Source: a virus
Reading direction: 5' to 3' (one strand)
Length of the DNA stretch: 53,974 nt
Virus record (IMG/VR): IMGVR_UViG_3300032087_001678
Location: 1-53,974 of that record
Positions 16,924-25,452 of this stretch are shown in pieces. Position 1 is the first letter of the stretch; every line of letters begins with the position of its first letter. A program made the translations under genes and the position numbers. The notes under the pieces are model-generated. The model saw only the letters and a list, made by a program, of their open reading frames with translations. It had not been told where the DNA came from and did not search any database.

Positions 16924-17589
16924 TTATTGTGCTGGTGTTGATGGTCTTGGAGTAGATCCAGCATCAACTTGGTTTTTAATTCCTAGTGAATTTTGAAAAG
17001 ACTGTAAGTAGACGCCTGATCTTTGGAGATCACCTGCATACTCAGTATCTTTCTGATATGCCCTATACAACATGAAATCTAAAATAGCATTAGCGTAAAC
17101 ATCATCTAAAGAAATAACTGTAGTATCAGAACTAAAATTACTAATACTTATATCTGTAGGTGCTGAACTATAAACAATTTCTATAGTTGCATCTGATGCT
17201 GTTGTATGTGGATAAACATAAAATATTTTAGGATCTAATGGATCATAAACATAATGCTCAACATTAGTTCCCGTTGTTCCGTGCCAGTCTTCTATTTGAT
17301 CGTCTAATACTCTTCTTTCAATATTTGTTATTGGTTTAGAAGATGGATTTGAATTTCTGTAAATAGATAATAATCTAAGAGCTGCACTCGGCAAACTCTG
17401 TTTAGCACTATCAGCAACTAAAGTAAAAGACGCATTGACTGGGTTTGCATCTGGTCTAAATAAAACAATCTCTCTTTGAGCATCATTCAAATAGTTCAAT
17501 AAGGTTTGTTGTGACCATCTAACATTAGTCGTGTCTTGCAGAATCTCCTCTGCTCTATTGATAAGGTCAATTACTTTAACGGTTGCCAT
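16924..17589 (-). CDS. Head-tail connector/adaptor protein (DUF6682-like)
   Basis: 221 residues. The N-terminus 'LINRAEEILQDTTNVRWSQQTLLNYLNDAQREIVLFRPDA' is a helical signature I associate with DUF6682 and related phage adaptor proteins. A beta core contains 'YVYDPLDPKIFYVYPH'. The C-terminus includes 'DDVYANAILDFMLYRAYQKDTEYA' helices and a Pro/Thr tail. It would dock under the portal ring. It is six bases upstream of the next adaptor gene. Confidence 0.7.
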   Translation of the reverse strand: MATVKVIDLINRAEEILQDTTNVRWSQQTLLNYLNDAQREIVLFRPDANPVNASFTLVADSAKQSLPSAALRLLSIYRNSNPSSKPITNIERRVLDDQIEDWHGTTGTNVEHYVYDPLDPKIFYVYPHTTASDATIEIVYSSAPTDISISNFSSDTTVISLDDVYANAILDFMLYRAYQKDTEYAGDLQRSGVYLQSFQNSLGIKNQVDAGSTPRPSTPAQ

Positions 17590-17590
17590 T

Positions 17591-17875
17591 TTATAATCCT
17601 AATACTTTTTTCTCTTCGTCTGTTAAAGATCCTTTGTCATATACAAATGACCAAAATTCTGGTCTATGCATTGGGTGCCAGGGAACTATTTTCCCGTGTT
17701 CACCTCTTGAAGCAATTGGATCTCCTGAGCTAGATTCAACAACAACTTCTTCGTCAACTTCTACTGAGTTTTCTAGTGAAGCATACTGATGCTCTAGATC
17801 TTTTAGTTTGTCTTTTGGGTTTAGAGAAACATCAAATTTCTCTTTTGCTGATTTAATTAATTCGTCTTTTGTCAT
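17591..17875 (-). CDS. Small acidic head-completion candidate
   Basis: 94 residues. The N-terminal helical 'MTKDELIKSAKEKFDVSLNPKDKLKDLEHQYASLE' resembles a small SAP- or LEM-like helical domain. Acidic Val/Glu-rich sequence follows, then a conserved-looking 'HGKIVPWHPMHRPEFWSFVYDKG'. It is the first gene after the coat-protein terminator and the promoter-like site, leading the adaptor operon. The ribosome site is GAGG. The virion role is inferred from position only. Confidence 0.5.
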   Translation of the reverse strand: MTKDELIKSAKEKFDVSLNPKDKLKDLEHQYASLENSVEVDEEVVVESSSGDPIASRGEHGKIVPWHPMHRPEFWSFVYDKGSLTDEEKKVLGL

Positions 17876-17890
17876 AGTAACCTCGGTTTA

Positions 17891-17920
17891 ATTATAACTA
17901 TGCTTAAGTTATCACAAAAA
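17891..17920 (-). promoter_or_regulatory. Sigma70-like promoter for adaptor-to-ejection operon
   Basis: On the minus strand a perfect TATAAT (17896-17891) lies 18 bases after TTTTTG (17920-17915), or 15 after TTGTGA. It is just downstream of the coat terminator and upstream of the 94-residue gene. The genes that follow through the circular join to 38099 leave almost no other gaps, so this may drive the tail genes and the curli/cAMP cassette. Confidence 0.5.
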
Positions 17921-17940
17921 CATATATACAAGCTAGTAGG

Positions 17941-17976
17941 AAAAAAACAAAAAAGAAGGGGAGCCGAAGCTCCCCC
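17941..17976 (-). terminator. Rho-independent terminator after coat gene
   Basis: On the minus strand GGGGAGC and GCTCCCC form a perfect 7-bp stem around a TTCG tetraloop (17975-17958). A T-rich run of about 16 bases interrupted by single non-T bases follows. It lies 11 bases past the coat-protein stop and probably limits read-through from the highly expressed coat gene. Confidence 0.93.
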
Positions 17977-17986
17977 CAAGTTAATA

Positions 17987-18853
17987 TTAAGCTACTTGTA
18001 ACTTAAATTCACCAATCGCTGTTGGTAGGATAACTTTGTATCCGTAAACAGACAGACCTCTAACGCCATCACCAAATGAAGACTCAAGTCTTACAGTTTC
18101 GGTGTTAGTCATTTGAGAAGCATAAGCAATAGCTTTTGGATGTCCGTACAGACCAGATGTTACACCAGCTGTTGTAGACAGGTTGTTAGATACATACATA
18201 TTGAATCTATCAACTGTTCCGATGAAGCCATTTCTTAATGGTGAAACATTGTCACCAGTTAAGTATGCTTGTCTAAGTTCTGACTGTTTTAACAATGTAG
18301 CAACAGCTGGGTTGATGATCATGAATCTTCCATCTTCTGGAATATTATTTTCATCAAGTTGCTGTCCTGCATCAAGAATAAAACCAAGAACATTAGATGC
18401 TGTAATGTTTGATGGTGTAGCATTGATATCTGTTAAAGATGATCCTGCTGCAACATTTGCAAACACATCTTGCTCAATAGCGATTTTCATGTTCTGAGCT
18501 GCATCATTTGCTGCTTCGTTCATGAAGTCGATATCGGCTTGTTCTTTTAGAATGTCATCAACTTTAAAAGCATAGCTTTTAGCTTTGTCGATGTTTAACT
18601 CAATGGTAGATGAAGTAACATCTGAATAGGATAGAGATCCTGAGTAATCAGCAACTGAAACTGCTGGTACTGTTCTAATGTTAACTTTATTACCTAACCC
18701 TGAAATTTCTCCTTCGTACTCGTTAGTTGTTACCTCAGATAAAACGGTCTGAGCGTAAAACTTAGCTTGTAACTTTCTAGAGAATACTTCAGGTATAAAA
18801 TGCTGTTCACCAGCTGCGAAGCTAAAGCTTCCGCCTGAAGATGAATATGCCAT
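17987..18853 (-). CDS. Major capsid (coat) protein
   Basis: 288 residues. The N-terminus contains 'FIPEVFSRKLQAKFYAQTVLSEVTTN', a typical start of T=7-type coat proteins of short-tailed phages. 'KSYAFKVDDILKEQADIDFMNEAANDAAQ' and 'IINPAVATLLKQSELRQAYL' follow, matching the usual order of N-arm, spine helix and P-domain. The C-terminus ends in 'GYKVILPTAIGEFKLQVA'. It is next to the scaffold gene, has an AGAGGT ribosome site and is followed by a strong terminator. It forms the icosahedral shell. Confidence 0.88.
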   Translation of the reverse strand: MAYSSSGGSFSFAAGEQHFIPEVFSRKLQAKFYAQTVLSEVTTNEYEGEISGLGNKVNIRTVPAVSVADYSGSLSYSDVTSSTIELNIDKAKSYAFKVDDILKEQADIDFMNEAANDAAQNMKIAIEQDVFANVAAGSSLTDINATPSNITASNVLGFILDAGQQLDENNIPEDGRFMIINPAVATLLKQSELRQAYLTGDNVSPLRNGFIGTVDRFNMYVSNNLSTTAGVTSGLYGHPKAIAYASQMTNTETVRLESSFGDGVRGLSVYGYKVILPTAIGEFKLQVA

Positions 18854-18904
18854 ATTAATTACCTCTTAAATATAAAAAAAGTTTATCTAAAAAGTAGTAA
18901 TCTC

Positions 18905-19876
18905 CTATGGCTTGACCCTTCCGTCAGCATAAGCCTGATCAATTTCTTTCTCAAGCTTTCTAAATTCTTTGTCAGAAAGTTTACCAATTTCTTGGGCAGT
19001 CCATATTCTTTTACTACTACCTACATTTTGTTTCCTGGCTTTAGAGAGTGAAGGTTCAACATTTTGTTTAGCCTTTTCTACTAATTCCTCTTTGGAAACT
19101 TTTTTGGAAACCAGACCTAAATCATTTTTATACTTTGATAAGAGAGCTATTACATCTTGAGCATCACCTTCAGATGCAGCATTACGCCACATTCTTGATT
19201 GTCTTTCTAGCCATATAGTGAAATCATCACTAGACGACACAGATTTCCAATCGGGATGCACATCAGCTATAGCTGCATAATGCTTCCTATCTGCTTCTTC
19301 TTTCTGAGAATCAAGAACTTTTTGTGTAGCTTGTTGCACTTTTTGATCAACAGATGCGATGCGAGCATCAACATATTTTTGAAGTGGTTTAACAATCTCT
19401 GGGTAATCTTTCATAATCTCACCAAGGTCAATATTCACCTCTTCTTTCTGCTGTTCAATCCGAGCCTCAGACTTCATTACTTCCATAGCTTTGATTTTAT
19501 TATCCATCTCAGCTATTTTAGATTCGAGTTCTTTCTCTCTCTGGGTAGCCTTGGTCATTCGTGCCTGAGCATTCTTATACCTTTCTTCCCACTGTTCGGC
19601 AGATAACAAACCCTTATCGGATTTAGTTTCTTCTTCCTGAACCTCTTCTACATTCTGATCAGACGCTTCTTCAGTTTCCTGAGATTCATCGGGTGAAGCT
19701 TCCACATCTTCGACAACTTCTTCAGGGGTGTCTTCGACTTCAGCCTCTTCGGTAGCTAACCCTTTGGCTTCTGGTTCAGATTCCTGTTGAGAGTCTTGAA
19801 TTTGTTTCAACATCTCATCAGCTTCTTTTTCAAGCTTTTCGGCGATTAACTCGCCTTTAGTTTTTTCTCTTTCCAT
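18905..19876 (-). CDS. Capsid scaffolding protein
   Basis: 323 residues, strongly acidic and helical. An N-terminal Glu/Asp-rich stretch (about 1-90) leads to a coiled coil (about 95-200, 'ARMTKATQREKELESKIAEMDNKI' region). A basic C-terminal end ('KARKQNVGSSKRIW', 'EFRKLEKEIDQAYADGRVKP') would bind the coat protein. Position between portal and coat and the charge layout fit a head scaffold that leaves before DNA packaging. No protease gene is adjacent. Confidence 0.82.
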   Translation of the reverse strand: MEREKTKGELIAEKLEKEADEMLKQIQDSQQESEPEAKGLATEEAEVEDTPEEVVEDVEASPDESQETEEASDQNVEEVQEEETKSDKGLLSAEQWEERYKNAQARMTKATQREKELESKIAEMDNKIKAMEVMKSEARIEQQKEEVNIDLGEIMKDYPEIVKPLQKYVDARIASVDQKVQQATQKVLDSQKEEADRKHYAAIADVHPDWKSVSSSDDFTIWLERQSRMWRNAASEGDAQDVIALLSKYKNDLGLVSKKVSKEELVEKAKQNVEPSLSKARKQNVGSSKRIWTAQEIGKLSDKEFRKLEKEIDQAYADGRVKP

Positions 19877-19911
19877 TTTAACGGTCCTCGTTTGGGGGGT
19901 GTCGATTAAAA

Positions 19912-20091
19912 TTATTTATATATGTTAGGTGTATCCCTACGGGAGCCTAACGAGTTGATTACTTTGTCAGCAATCTCGTCTAAAGATACTATAAACTTAA
20001 GAATGTCGCAACGCCCTTGACTAAAGCGGTAGTTGTCCGTTATTTCCAACTGGTCCCGCTCCATTTGGCGTAGGGACTCCATTTCTTCCAT
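19912..20091 (-). CDS. Small gene overlapping the portal 3' end (start uncertain)
   Basis: The open frame runs from 20181, and the likely protein is its C-terminal part 'MEEMESLRQMERDQLEITD', then 'YRFSQGRCDILKFIVSLDEIADKVINSLG'. Possible Met starts lie at 20115, 20091, 20082 and 20064, and none has a clear ribosome site. All overlap the Gly/Pro-rich portal tail. The short helical protein sits between portal and scaffold in the operon. The role is unknown. Confidence 0.5.
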   Translation of the reverse strand: MEEMESLRQMERDQLEITDNYRFSQGRCDILKFIVSLDEIADKVINSLGSRRDTPNIYK

Positions 20092-22024
20092 CAGGACCGA
20101 CCATTCCGTCCCCATTTGGGACTTGATCAACTTGACCGCCTTGCTGGCTGGCAATGATAGCTTGTTGTAATGCTTGCTCATCCATTAACTCCTTTTGTGA
20201 TTTAATTACTTCTTCTGGATCAATATCTAAGGACTTAGCAATATCAGTTAATAGTTTTTCTCTATCAACCATTTGTGCATCCATTGGATTATTGATCAGC
20301 GATAGGAACTGTAGCAATCTTTGTGATTGTACTTCCTTCTGTATCAGGGCTGTGGATCCTTTTGCAACTATACGCATATCTGACTTAACATTTTCATTTT
20401 CATTCCATGTCATGTTCCAGTCATACAGTGAGCGTATCATTGGTTGGGTAAGGTAGTCATCAATGTTTTTGATAACTGATTTTAAGACTATGTTTGCATT
20501 ACTCATCAAAATAGAAATACCTGTAGCAGTTCTATTCAATGAGCTTTGTGTTTGTCCGTGGGTATAGGACGGTAGTGCCGTAGTCTCATCGGCAAATCTT
20601 CTAAATAATTCAATAACAGATACAAGTGCTGGAGAATTTGACTGAGGTTGATAAAAACGAACCATAGGCTGATTACCATCACCGCCCTCTCTCAAGAATA
20701 CTCGCCAAGGGTAAAGCTCTGTTGGATCTTCACCAGATGCCATGATGTCTGTATTAACTTCCACCATAGGACCAGATGATAACGCAACATTATCCAAATA
20801 TATTCTTGTAGCTGCATTCATAGTGGCTTGAGAATCTCTCATCATTCTAGGTACGCCAGTACCCCAGAAAGCGTGAGGATTCTTCTCGTAAGGAAATATG
20901 AAATAAGGTATTATGCCACCAGGTAAAGGATTAAGTTGTGCCTTAATAACCTTACCAGCAACTATCCATACATTTGCATGATACTCTTGTGAGAGATCAT
21001 CTTCCTCGCCAAATTCAACGCCAGCGTCTTGTAAATCGTATCCGTTGAGAGAACCCCAGTATTCCATAACTTCAAACTTACCTGTTTGGGTAGATCTGTC
21101 ATTAACATTAGCAATCTCTCTTCTGTCTTTTTCGTGTTGAGCTTCATCGTGATTTCCGTCTGGATTCATTTCTATGCACTCTTCTATAATCTCAGCATTG
21201 AATCCTGGATAATCTTTTAAATCTCTAAACTCTTGTCTTGAAATAATATGTCTTCTAAATAAATCTCTTAGGTCATCCATGCTAGTAGCATGAGGATCAG
21301 GATATAAATCAAATACTGATACAGCCTCCATTTCGGGGAATGCACTTTCTTCGTATATTAAATTAAAGCCTTCTTCTCCTTTAACCCACTTATGATCTCT
21401 GTCAACTTTAAGAGTTCCAGCTTTCATAGCACCAGTACCAAAGATAACTTGCTCCATAATGGCATCTTTCATTTTGCCTTCTAGGTTGCTTTCTATAGCT
21501 TGGTCAAGAATAGCTTCTTCCATATTCTCAACTCTACGCTTTGTTTCCTCTTGAATCTCTTCTTTTAATTCTTCTAATCTAGCCATGATTAAATCATCAA
21601 CTAAACCAGGGTCCACTACTTCGGCAGCTTGCATAATTTCTAATGCAGCTCTTTCGGTAAGTTCTTGTTCTACTAGGGGTTGTTTAGAAACTGGGGTTGC
21701 TTCGATTGAAAAGAATTTTTGACCTGGTTGAAATAATAAATCCGTTATTCTAGAGAATGCTGCGAGTACCTTGGTTCGGGTTAGACCAACATAGACTTGT
21801 GATCTATCGCCTTTTGATTGAATCTTGGCAAGAACCTCAGGATCGTATTGACCCATGAACGCTCTTAGATCTTCAATCCAGTCATCCTCAATATCATCAC
21901 GGGCATCTTTGTATTCTGTGTACTTGGATTCAAGTATATGTCCGAGTGAATTTAATTCCTGTAGTTCTTCTTCTGTGGCATCTACTGCTGCTGTTATGCC
22001 TTCGGGTCCTAGTTCTTTACTCAT
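20021..22024 (-). CDS. Portal protein (P22-like)
   Basis: 667 residues, slightly shorter than the P22 portal (725). The N-terminus has 'EYKDARDDIEDDWIEDLRAFMG' and 'SQVYVGLTRTKVLAAFSRITDLLFQPGQKFFSIEATP', which I recognise from marine P22-type portals. A central 'NPLPGGIIPYFIFPYEKNPHAFWGTGVPRMMRDSQATMNAATRIYLDN' segment includes the wing/clip pattern. Later, 'TATGISILMSNANIVLKSVIKNIDDYL' is the stem-helix region. The C-terminus is a Gly/Pro/Asn-rich tail. The dodecamer is the DNA gate and packaging platform. It follows terL by six bases. Confidence 0.92.
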   Translation of the reverse strand: MSKELGPEGITAAVDATEEELQELNSLGHILESKYTEYKDARDDIEDDWIEDLRAFMGQYDPEVLAKIQSKGDRSQVYVGLTRTKVLAAFSRITDLLFQPGQKFFSIEATPVSKQPLVEQELTERAALEIMQAAEVVDPGLVDDLIMARLEELKEEIQEETKRRVENMEEAILDQAIESNLEGKMKDAIMEQVIFGTGAMKAGTLKVDRDHKWVKGEEGFNLIYEESAFPEMEAVSVFDLYPDPHATSMDDLRDLFRRHIISRQEFRDLKDYPGFNAEIIEECIEMNPDGNHDEAQHEKDRREIANVNDRSTQTGKFEVMEYWGSLNGYDLQDAGVEFGEEDDLSQEYHANVWIVAGKVIKAQLNPLPGGIIPYFIFPYEKNPHAFWGTGVPRMMRDSQATMNAATRIYLDNVALSSGPMVEVNTDIMASGEDPTELYPWRVFLREGGDGNQPMVRFYQPQSNSPALVSVIELFRRFADETTALPSYTHGQTQSSLNRTATGISILMSNANIVLKSVIKNIDDYLTQPMIRSLYDWNMTWNENENVKSDMRIVAKGSTALIQKEVQSQRLLQFLSLINNPMDAQMVDREKLLTDIAKSLDIDPEEVIKSQKELMDEQALQQAIIASQQGGQVDQVPNGDGMVGPDGRNGVPTPNGAGPVGNNGQLPL

Positions 22025-22030
22025 ATCTTT

Positions 22031-23605
22031 TTAAAAAAATTGTTTCTTTACTCGCCTAAAGTTTTGTCTATGTTTTCTTGGCATACTGTTCAATCCAAAT
22101 AAAGCTATAGCGTATGCCATTATTTTATCATCAAAACACCCATGTTGGGCATTTGTGATTCCTCTAGCGTCTACGACATAAGTTCGCAGCTCATCTATTA
22201 GCTCCATATCTACTATACCACTTTCTCCCTGGCGTAGTAAGTGTACTAAGTTATCAATAATTAAAGGTTTTGTCTTGCTTGTGGTTAAAAAACCTGCACG
22301 GCGGGTTAGGCGGTCTACATACGCATCATCCACACTTTGCTCAACATAGAGATTCGGATAATTTAATTCTTGTATTTTTCTGATGGTTGTCAGTCCGTGA
22401 TTGTTTCTTTCAATCAATGTCCAGGCTTTGTTATAGAAGTGTCCGATCTTGGCAACTATGTAGGCGAGGTCAAACGGGTCCACATGACCAGACCAGGTCG
22501 CAACTTGATTGCCCATATGATCTAGCACCTGGATGCAAGAGTAGTCGCCATGCTCCAAGCCCTCCGAAACATCAACGCCAATACAGTATCTTAGAGAATC
22601 CTTTGGATTCTCGAAAATTTTTAGGAGCCCTTTTTCATGTGGCACGAACTCACTCTCACGCACATCGTATCGGGAAATCGGGGTAAAGCATTCTACAGCT
22701 GCTTGATCTATAAACTTCGGCTCAACAAATAATCTACCTGTTGTTAAAAAAGCTTCCTGCGGGGTAGACGGGTACTCTTGTCTAAATAGATCTTCGCCAC
22801 CAAGCTCCTGGATTTTTAAACGCCTAAACATTATCTGCTCATCATCCAGATTAAACATAGTCTTAATATCTTCTTCTTCACGCTCTAATTCAAAGTAGGG
22901 GTCAACCTTCCTGCGGTAATCGGACATCATATACCAAGGTATAAAACATAGATCCCACTCACCTTCACCACGCAGGGATCGCATACACGCATCATAGAAC
23001 CAACCACCTGCTCCATTCGCCGTAGATTCTAATAATATTTCTGACTCTGCTTCTGGAACGGTCTGAAGTAGCCCTGGAATGATATCGGCATTTGGGTAAA
23101 AGGCTACCTCAGAACCATGTAAATAATTAGTTGTCCATCCTCTCCCGACTTCACCAGTTCTCGCTGTAGCGATTCTCCACCTTGATCCGTGGGTAAAAGC
23201 CATAGAATTGCTAGTAGATTCTTTAAGATCAGGGGTCACTAATGGGTGGGGTAAATTATCATAGAAGTTTCTAACCATTCCAAAGATAGCTTTTGTGGAT
23301 TCATTAAGGTGCGATACTACTACCGCATTCTGGTTTTGTGCAGTTACGGTCTTCCAAAATCCCCGTGCCTGGCAATAAGTAGATATACCTGTCTGCCTGG
23401 ACTTTAATATAAGCATTCTAACCCTACCATGTTTCTGCATTTGGTCGTTAATCTGCTTATCTAGCAATAACTGTGCTTCGTTAAAATTAAAATCTATTAA
23501 TTTACCTTGTTTATCTATGATTTTTAGACAATGTTTAGCGTATTGTCTGAGATCCGTTTTAAAGGTTTTTATAATTTTTTGTATTTTAGATTTTTCAGAT
23601 TGCAT
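22031..23605 (-). CDS. terL: Terminase large subunit
   Basis: 524 residues. The ATPase part has a Walker-A-like 'KSRQTGIST' (68-76), a Walker-B-like 'NYLHGSEVAF' ending in E166, and coupling motif 'LLESTANGAGG' (191-201). The nuclease part has RNase-H-fold acidic residues D345 ('CIGVDVSEG'), E399 ('LIERNNHG') and D492/D493 ('GCFDDKIMAYAIAL'). This is the complete headful- or site-cutting motor protein. It is followed by the portal and separated from terS by an unusual 138-bp gap. Confidence 0.97.
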   Translation of the reverse strand: MQSEKSKIQKIIKTFKTDLRQYAKHCLKIIDKQGKLIDFNFNEAQLLLDKQINDQMQKHGRVRMLILKSRQTGISTYCQARGFWKTVTAQNQNAVVVSHLNESTKAIFGMVRNFYDNLPHPLVTPDLKESTSNSMAFTHGSRWRIATARTGEVGRGWTTNYLHGSEVAFYPNADIIPGLLQTVPEAESEILLESTANGAGGWFYDACMRSLRGEGEWDLCFIPWYMMSDYRRKVDPYFELEREEEDIKTMFNLDDEQIMFRRLKIQELGGEDLFRQEYPSTPQEAFLTTGRLFVEPKFIDQAAVECFTPISRYDVRESEFVPHEKGLLKIFENPKDSLRYCIGVDVSEGLEHGDYSCIQVLDHMGNQVATWSGHVDPFDLAYIVAKIGHFYNKAWTLIERNNHGLTTIRKIQELNYPNLYVEQSVDDAYVDRLTRRAGFLTTSKTKPLIIDNLVHLLRQGESGIVDMELIDELRTYVVDARGITNAQHGCFDDKIMAYAIALFGLNSMPRKHRQNFRRVKKQFF

Positions 23606-23743
23606 TTGTAAAATTACATACCCCCCATAGGTCCATAGGGGGATATGGGTATATATGTATATGAGGTACCCAGCCCAGCACTCCCCGCCCCTTTATTTAT
23701 AAGGCTTTCAGCGATGGTCATTATTGGATTGATCCAGTATCAC
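23606..23743. other. GC-rich terS-terL spacer with inverted repeats
   Basis: This is the only non-coding gap inside the terminase-to-coat operon. It holds a C-run and G-run pair around 23630-23645 with a repeated CCATAGG. A locally GC-rich stretch 'CCCAGCACTCCCCGCCCC' lies near 23671-23692 and contrasts with the AT-rich genome. A perfect 7-bp inverted repeat ATCACCT/AGGTGAT (23739-23757) overlaps the terS stop. It may be a weak terminator, or a pac/cos recognition region. The sequence alone does not decide. Confidence 0.45.
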
Positions 23744-24154
23744 CTAATTAAGGTGATCCTCTTTATTGTCAAATTCTAAGGTTTCAAACCAAGAATCTTT
23801 CATTGAAACTTCAAGCTTCTGAGAACTATCGATCATCTGATAATATTTCATCAAGAGCTCTAGAGCCTTTACACGGCTGCCTGCGGTATGACCTGCTACT
23901 TTGCCTAAGGCTTCGTCTTTGAGCTGCTCTATGATGCTGTCATGGTCTCTCAGATTGCGTTCTTTTGACTCAGCTAACTCAACTGCAAGCATTTCGCAAA
24001 CTTCATCATCACTCATCAATCTGTAGCCCTGATTGTAAGCCGATTTCTCAGAGTAGCCACACCGTTTAGCAGCTTCAGTAGCGTTCTTGCATACCAAGAA
24101 ATGCTGTACAAATTCTTCCTTTCTTTGTCTCATTGTCTTGTCTTTGATTGCCAT
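23744..24154 (-). CDS. terS: Terminase small subunit
   Basis: 136 residues. The N-terminal 'RQRKEEFVQHFLVCKNATEAAKRCGYSEKSAYNQGYRLMSD' is the helix-turn-helix pattern of the Terminase_2 family. A helical oligomerisation region follows ('SRVKALELLMKYYQMIDSSQK') with a C-terminal acidic tail. It recognises phage DNA and stimulates TerL. It lies two bases from the HNH gene upstream and is separated from terL by a GC-rich spacer. Confidence 0.9.
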   Translation of the reverse strand: MAIKDKTMRQRKEEFVQHFLVCKNATEAAKRCGYSEKSAYNQGYRLMSDDEVCEMLAVELAESKERNLRDHDSIIEQLKDEALGKVAGHTAGSRVKALELLMKYYQMIDSSQKLEVSMKDSWFETLEFDNKEDHLN

Positions 24155-24156
24155 AA

Positions 24157-24669
24157 TTAATCCTCGTTATGTTTAGCTATAAGTTTACACCATTTGACCA
24201 GATCTTTTAACTCCATCGTGTACTTCATCATATTACAAGCAAGGCACACTAGAGCTATGTTTCCTTCTACATATCCTTGGTTGTTATCAATCCGATCTAT
24301 AGAGATATTAGACAGGTGATAACCTGTACCATCTTTGATGTGAGTCATAGCTATACCAGTGTATAGACAGAGTCCTTTCTGATGATCATAAAGCTTGTGT
24401 AGATACTCCTTGTCTATGTTGAAGTCGTGTGTCTTCTTCCTTCTATGTGATAGCTGATTGTATAGGTTGTTTGTATAAGCGTATGGGCTTTCGCTCATTC
24501 TTTTTCTTTTCCCCGATTGACGGCAGGAGCGGCATTGTCTAGCTCTATATCCTTTAGTTATTTCAAAGCGGGTTATGTCCTTGCGTATATTGCAAGTTTT
24601 ACAGACTCTAGACTTAGGACCAGTCGTATGGGGTTGAGTCTTTGATTTCGATCTCGAAGCTTTCGACAT
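24157..24669 (-). CDS. HNH endonuclease with zinc-binding Cys pairs
   Basis: 170 residues. An N-terminal basic region precedes 'CKTCNIRKDITRF' and 'ARQCRSC', a likely zinc ribbon. The HNH domain spans about 85-160: 'HDFNIDKEYLHKLYDHQKGLCLYTG', 'SIDRIDNNQGYVEGNIALVCLACNMMK'. HNH nucleases next to terminase genes assist packaging in several phages. A homing nuclease is the alternative. The start overlaps the DUF5675-like gene by 56 bp, so a later start is possible. Confidence 0.85.
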   Translation of the reverse strand: MSKASRSKSKTQPHTTGPKSRVCKTCNIRKDITRFEITKGYRARQCRSCRQSGKRKRMSESPYAYTNNLYNQLSHRRKKTHDFNIDKEYLHKLYDHQKGLCLYTGIAMTHIKDGTGYHLSNISIDRIDNNQGYVEGNIALVCLACNMMKYTMELKDLVKWCKLIAKHNED

Positions 24670-25042
24670 CCTTTAAGACCTCCCTAAATTTAGCCATAGC
24701 ATTCTTGCTGGCAGAGACTGCTGGTTGACCAGCCATCAATGATGATCCAACAAGCAAGCATCCGTGGCTATCTTTCTCGGGGAAGTTTCCTACATGGAAT
24801 AGGATATAAGTTCTGTTTGGTACCTCTGTGACTTCGAAGGTTTCACCAAATCTTTTGCTAGTATATGCCTTGCAAGTATATACACCATTTGGAATGCAGC
24901 TGACCTCTTTTTTATTTCCCCGCCAAGGGCGTTCAGCGATCCAAAATACATGATCTTTAACGGTTAATTTGCCAAGGGTGGCTTCTGGTAAATAAGCAAA
25001 TCTCTCTAGTATTGCTTCGGGTTCTTTGTCTTTGAAAAACAT
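24614..25042 (-). CDS. DUF5675-like protein, possible cell-wall lysis enzyme
   Basis: 142 residues. The order 'TLGKLTVKDHVFWIAERPWRGNKKEVSCIPNGVY', 'FEVTEVPNRTYILFHVGN' and 'DSHGCLLVG' matches DUF5675 as I know it. H83 followed by H93-G94-C95 recalls the H...HGC site of L,D-transpeptidases, but the spacing is shorter. The family is often near phage lysis genes, and a coiled-coil membrane gene lies immediately upstream. It is the best, though unproven, candidate for the missing endolysin function. Confidence 0.7.
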   Translation of the reverse strand: MFFKDKEPEAILERFAYLPEATLGKLTVKDHVFWIAERPWRGNKKEVSCIPNGVYTCKAYTSKRFGETFEVTEVPNRTYILFHVGNFPEKDSHGCLLVGSSLMAGQPAVSASKNAMAKFREVLKDVESFEIEIKDSTPYDWS

Positions 25043-25045
25043 AAT

Positions 25046-25297
25046 TTATAAAACTAATGAGCTGCCAGCAATAATGACGATAACTGCCCAAGCGAAACGC
25101 TCCACCCAGCCAATATAGACATTTCCTTTCTGTTGATTTTGTTCAAGGGTTCTCAATCTAAATTCATGATCTTGCAGATCATCTTTCTGAGCGATCATAC
25201 GCTCTTCCAGTCTAGGAAGTATTGAGGTTAACTCATGAACCTCAGACATTTTCTTTTCAAGGTTCTCAAGTCTCATTTCTAATGCTTGTAGCTCCAT
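25046..25297 (-). CDS. Coiled-coil protein with C-terminal membrane anchor (XhlA-like)
   Basis: 83 residues. A heptad-rich coiled coil (about 3-58) is followed by one C-terminal membrane segment (about 64-83, 'VERFAWAVIVIIAGSSLVL'). The plan resembles XhlA-type or holin-accessory proteins. It is the first gene of the leftward operon and lies three bases before the DUF5675-like gene. A spanin role is not supported, as no signal peptide or lipobox is present. Confidence 0.6.
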   Translation of the reverse strand: MELQALEMRLENLEKKMSEVHELTSILPRLEERMIAQKDDLQDHEFRLRTLEQNQQKGNVYIGWVERFAWAVIVIIAGSSLVL

Positions 25298-25382
25298 ACA
25301 ATTAATCTTTATGTAATGCCCTAAAGATATAGCATCTAAAAGAATATATCTACTGCATTGAAAAAAATATTTAAAAAAATGC

Positions 25383-25412
25383 TTGACACTATATATCGTA
25401 TGGCATTAATAT
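25383..25412 (+). promoter_or_regulatory. Strong sigma70-like promoter of the early plus-strand operon
   Basis: TTGACA (25383-25388) and TAATAT (25407-25412) are 18 bases apart, in the 155-bp divergent gap between leftward and rightward operons. The first gene follows with an AAAGGAGG ribosome site at 25441. Minus-strand TATATT elements in the same gap may start the leftward operon, but they have no clear -35 box. Confidence 0.8.
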
Positions 25413-25452
25413 TGGAATCATTGTTTACATACACACACAAAAAGGAGGGAAT

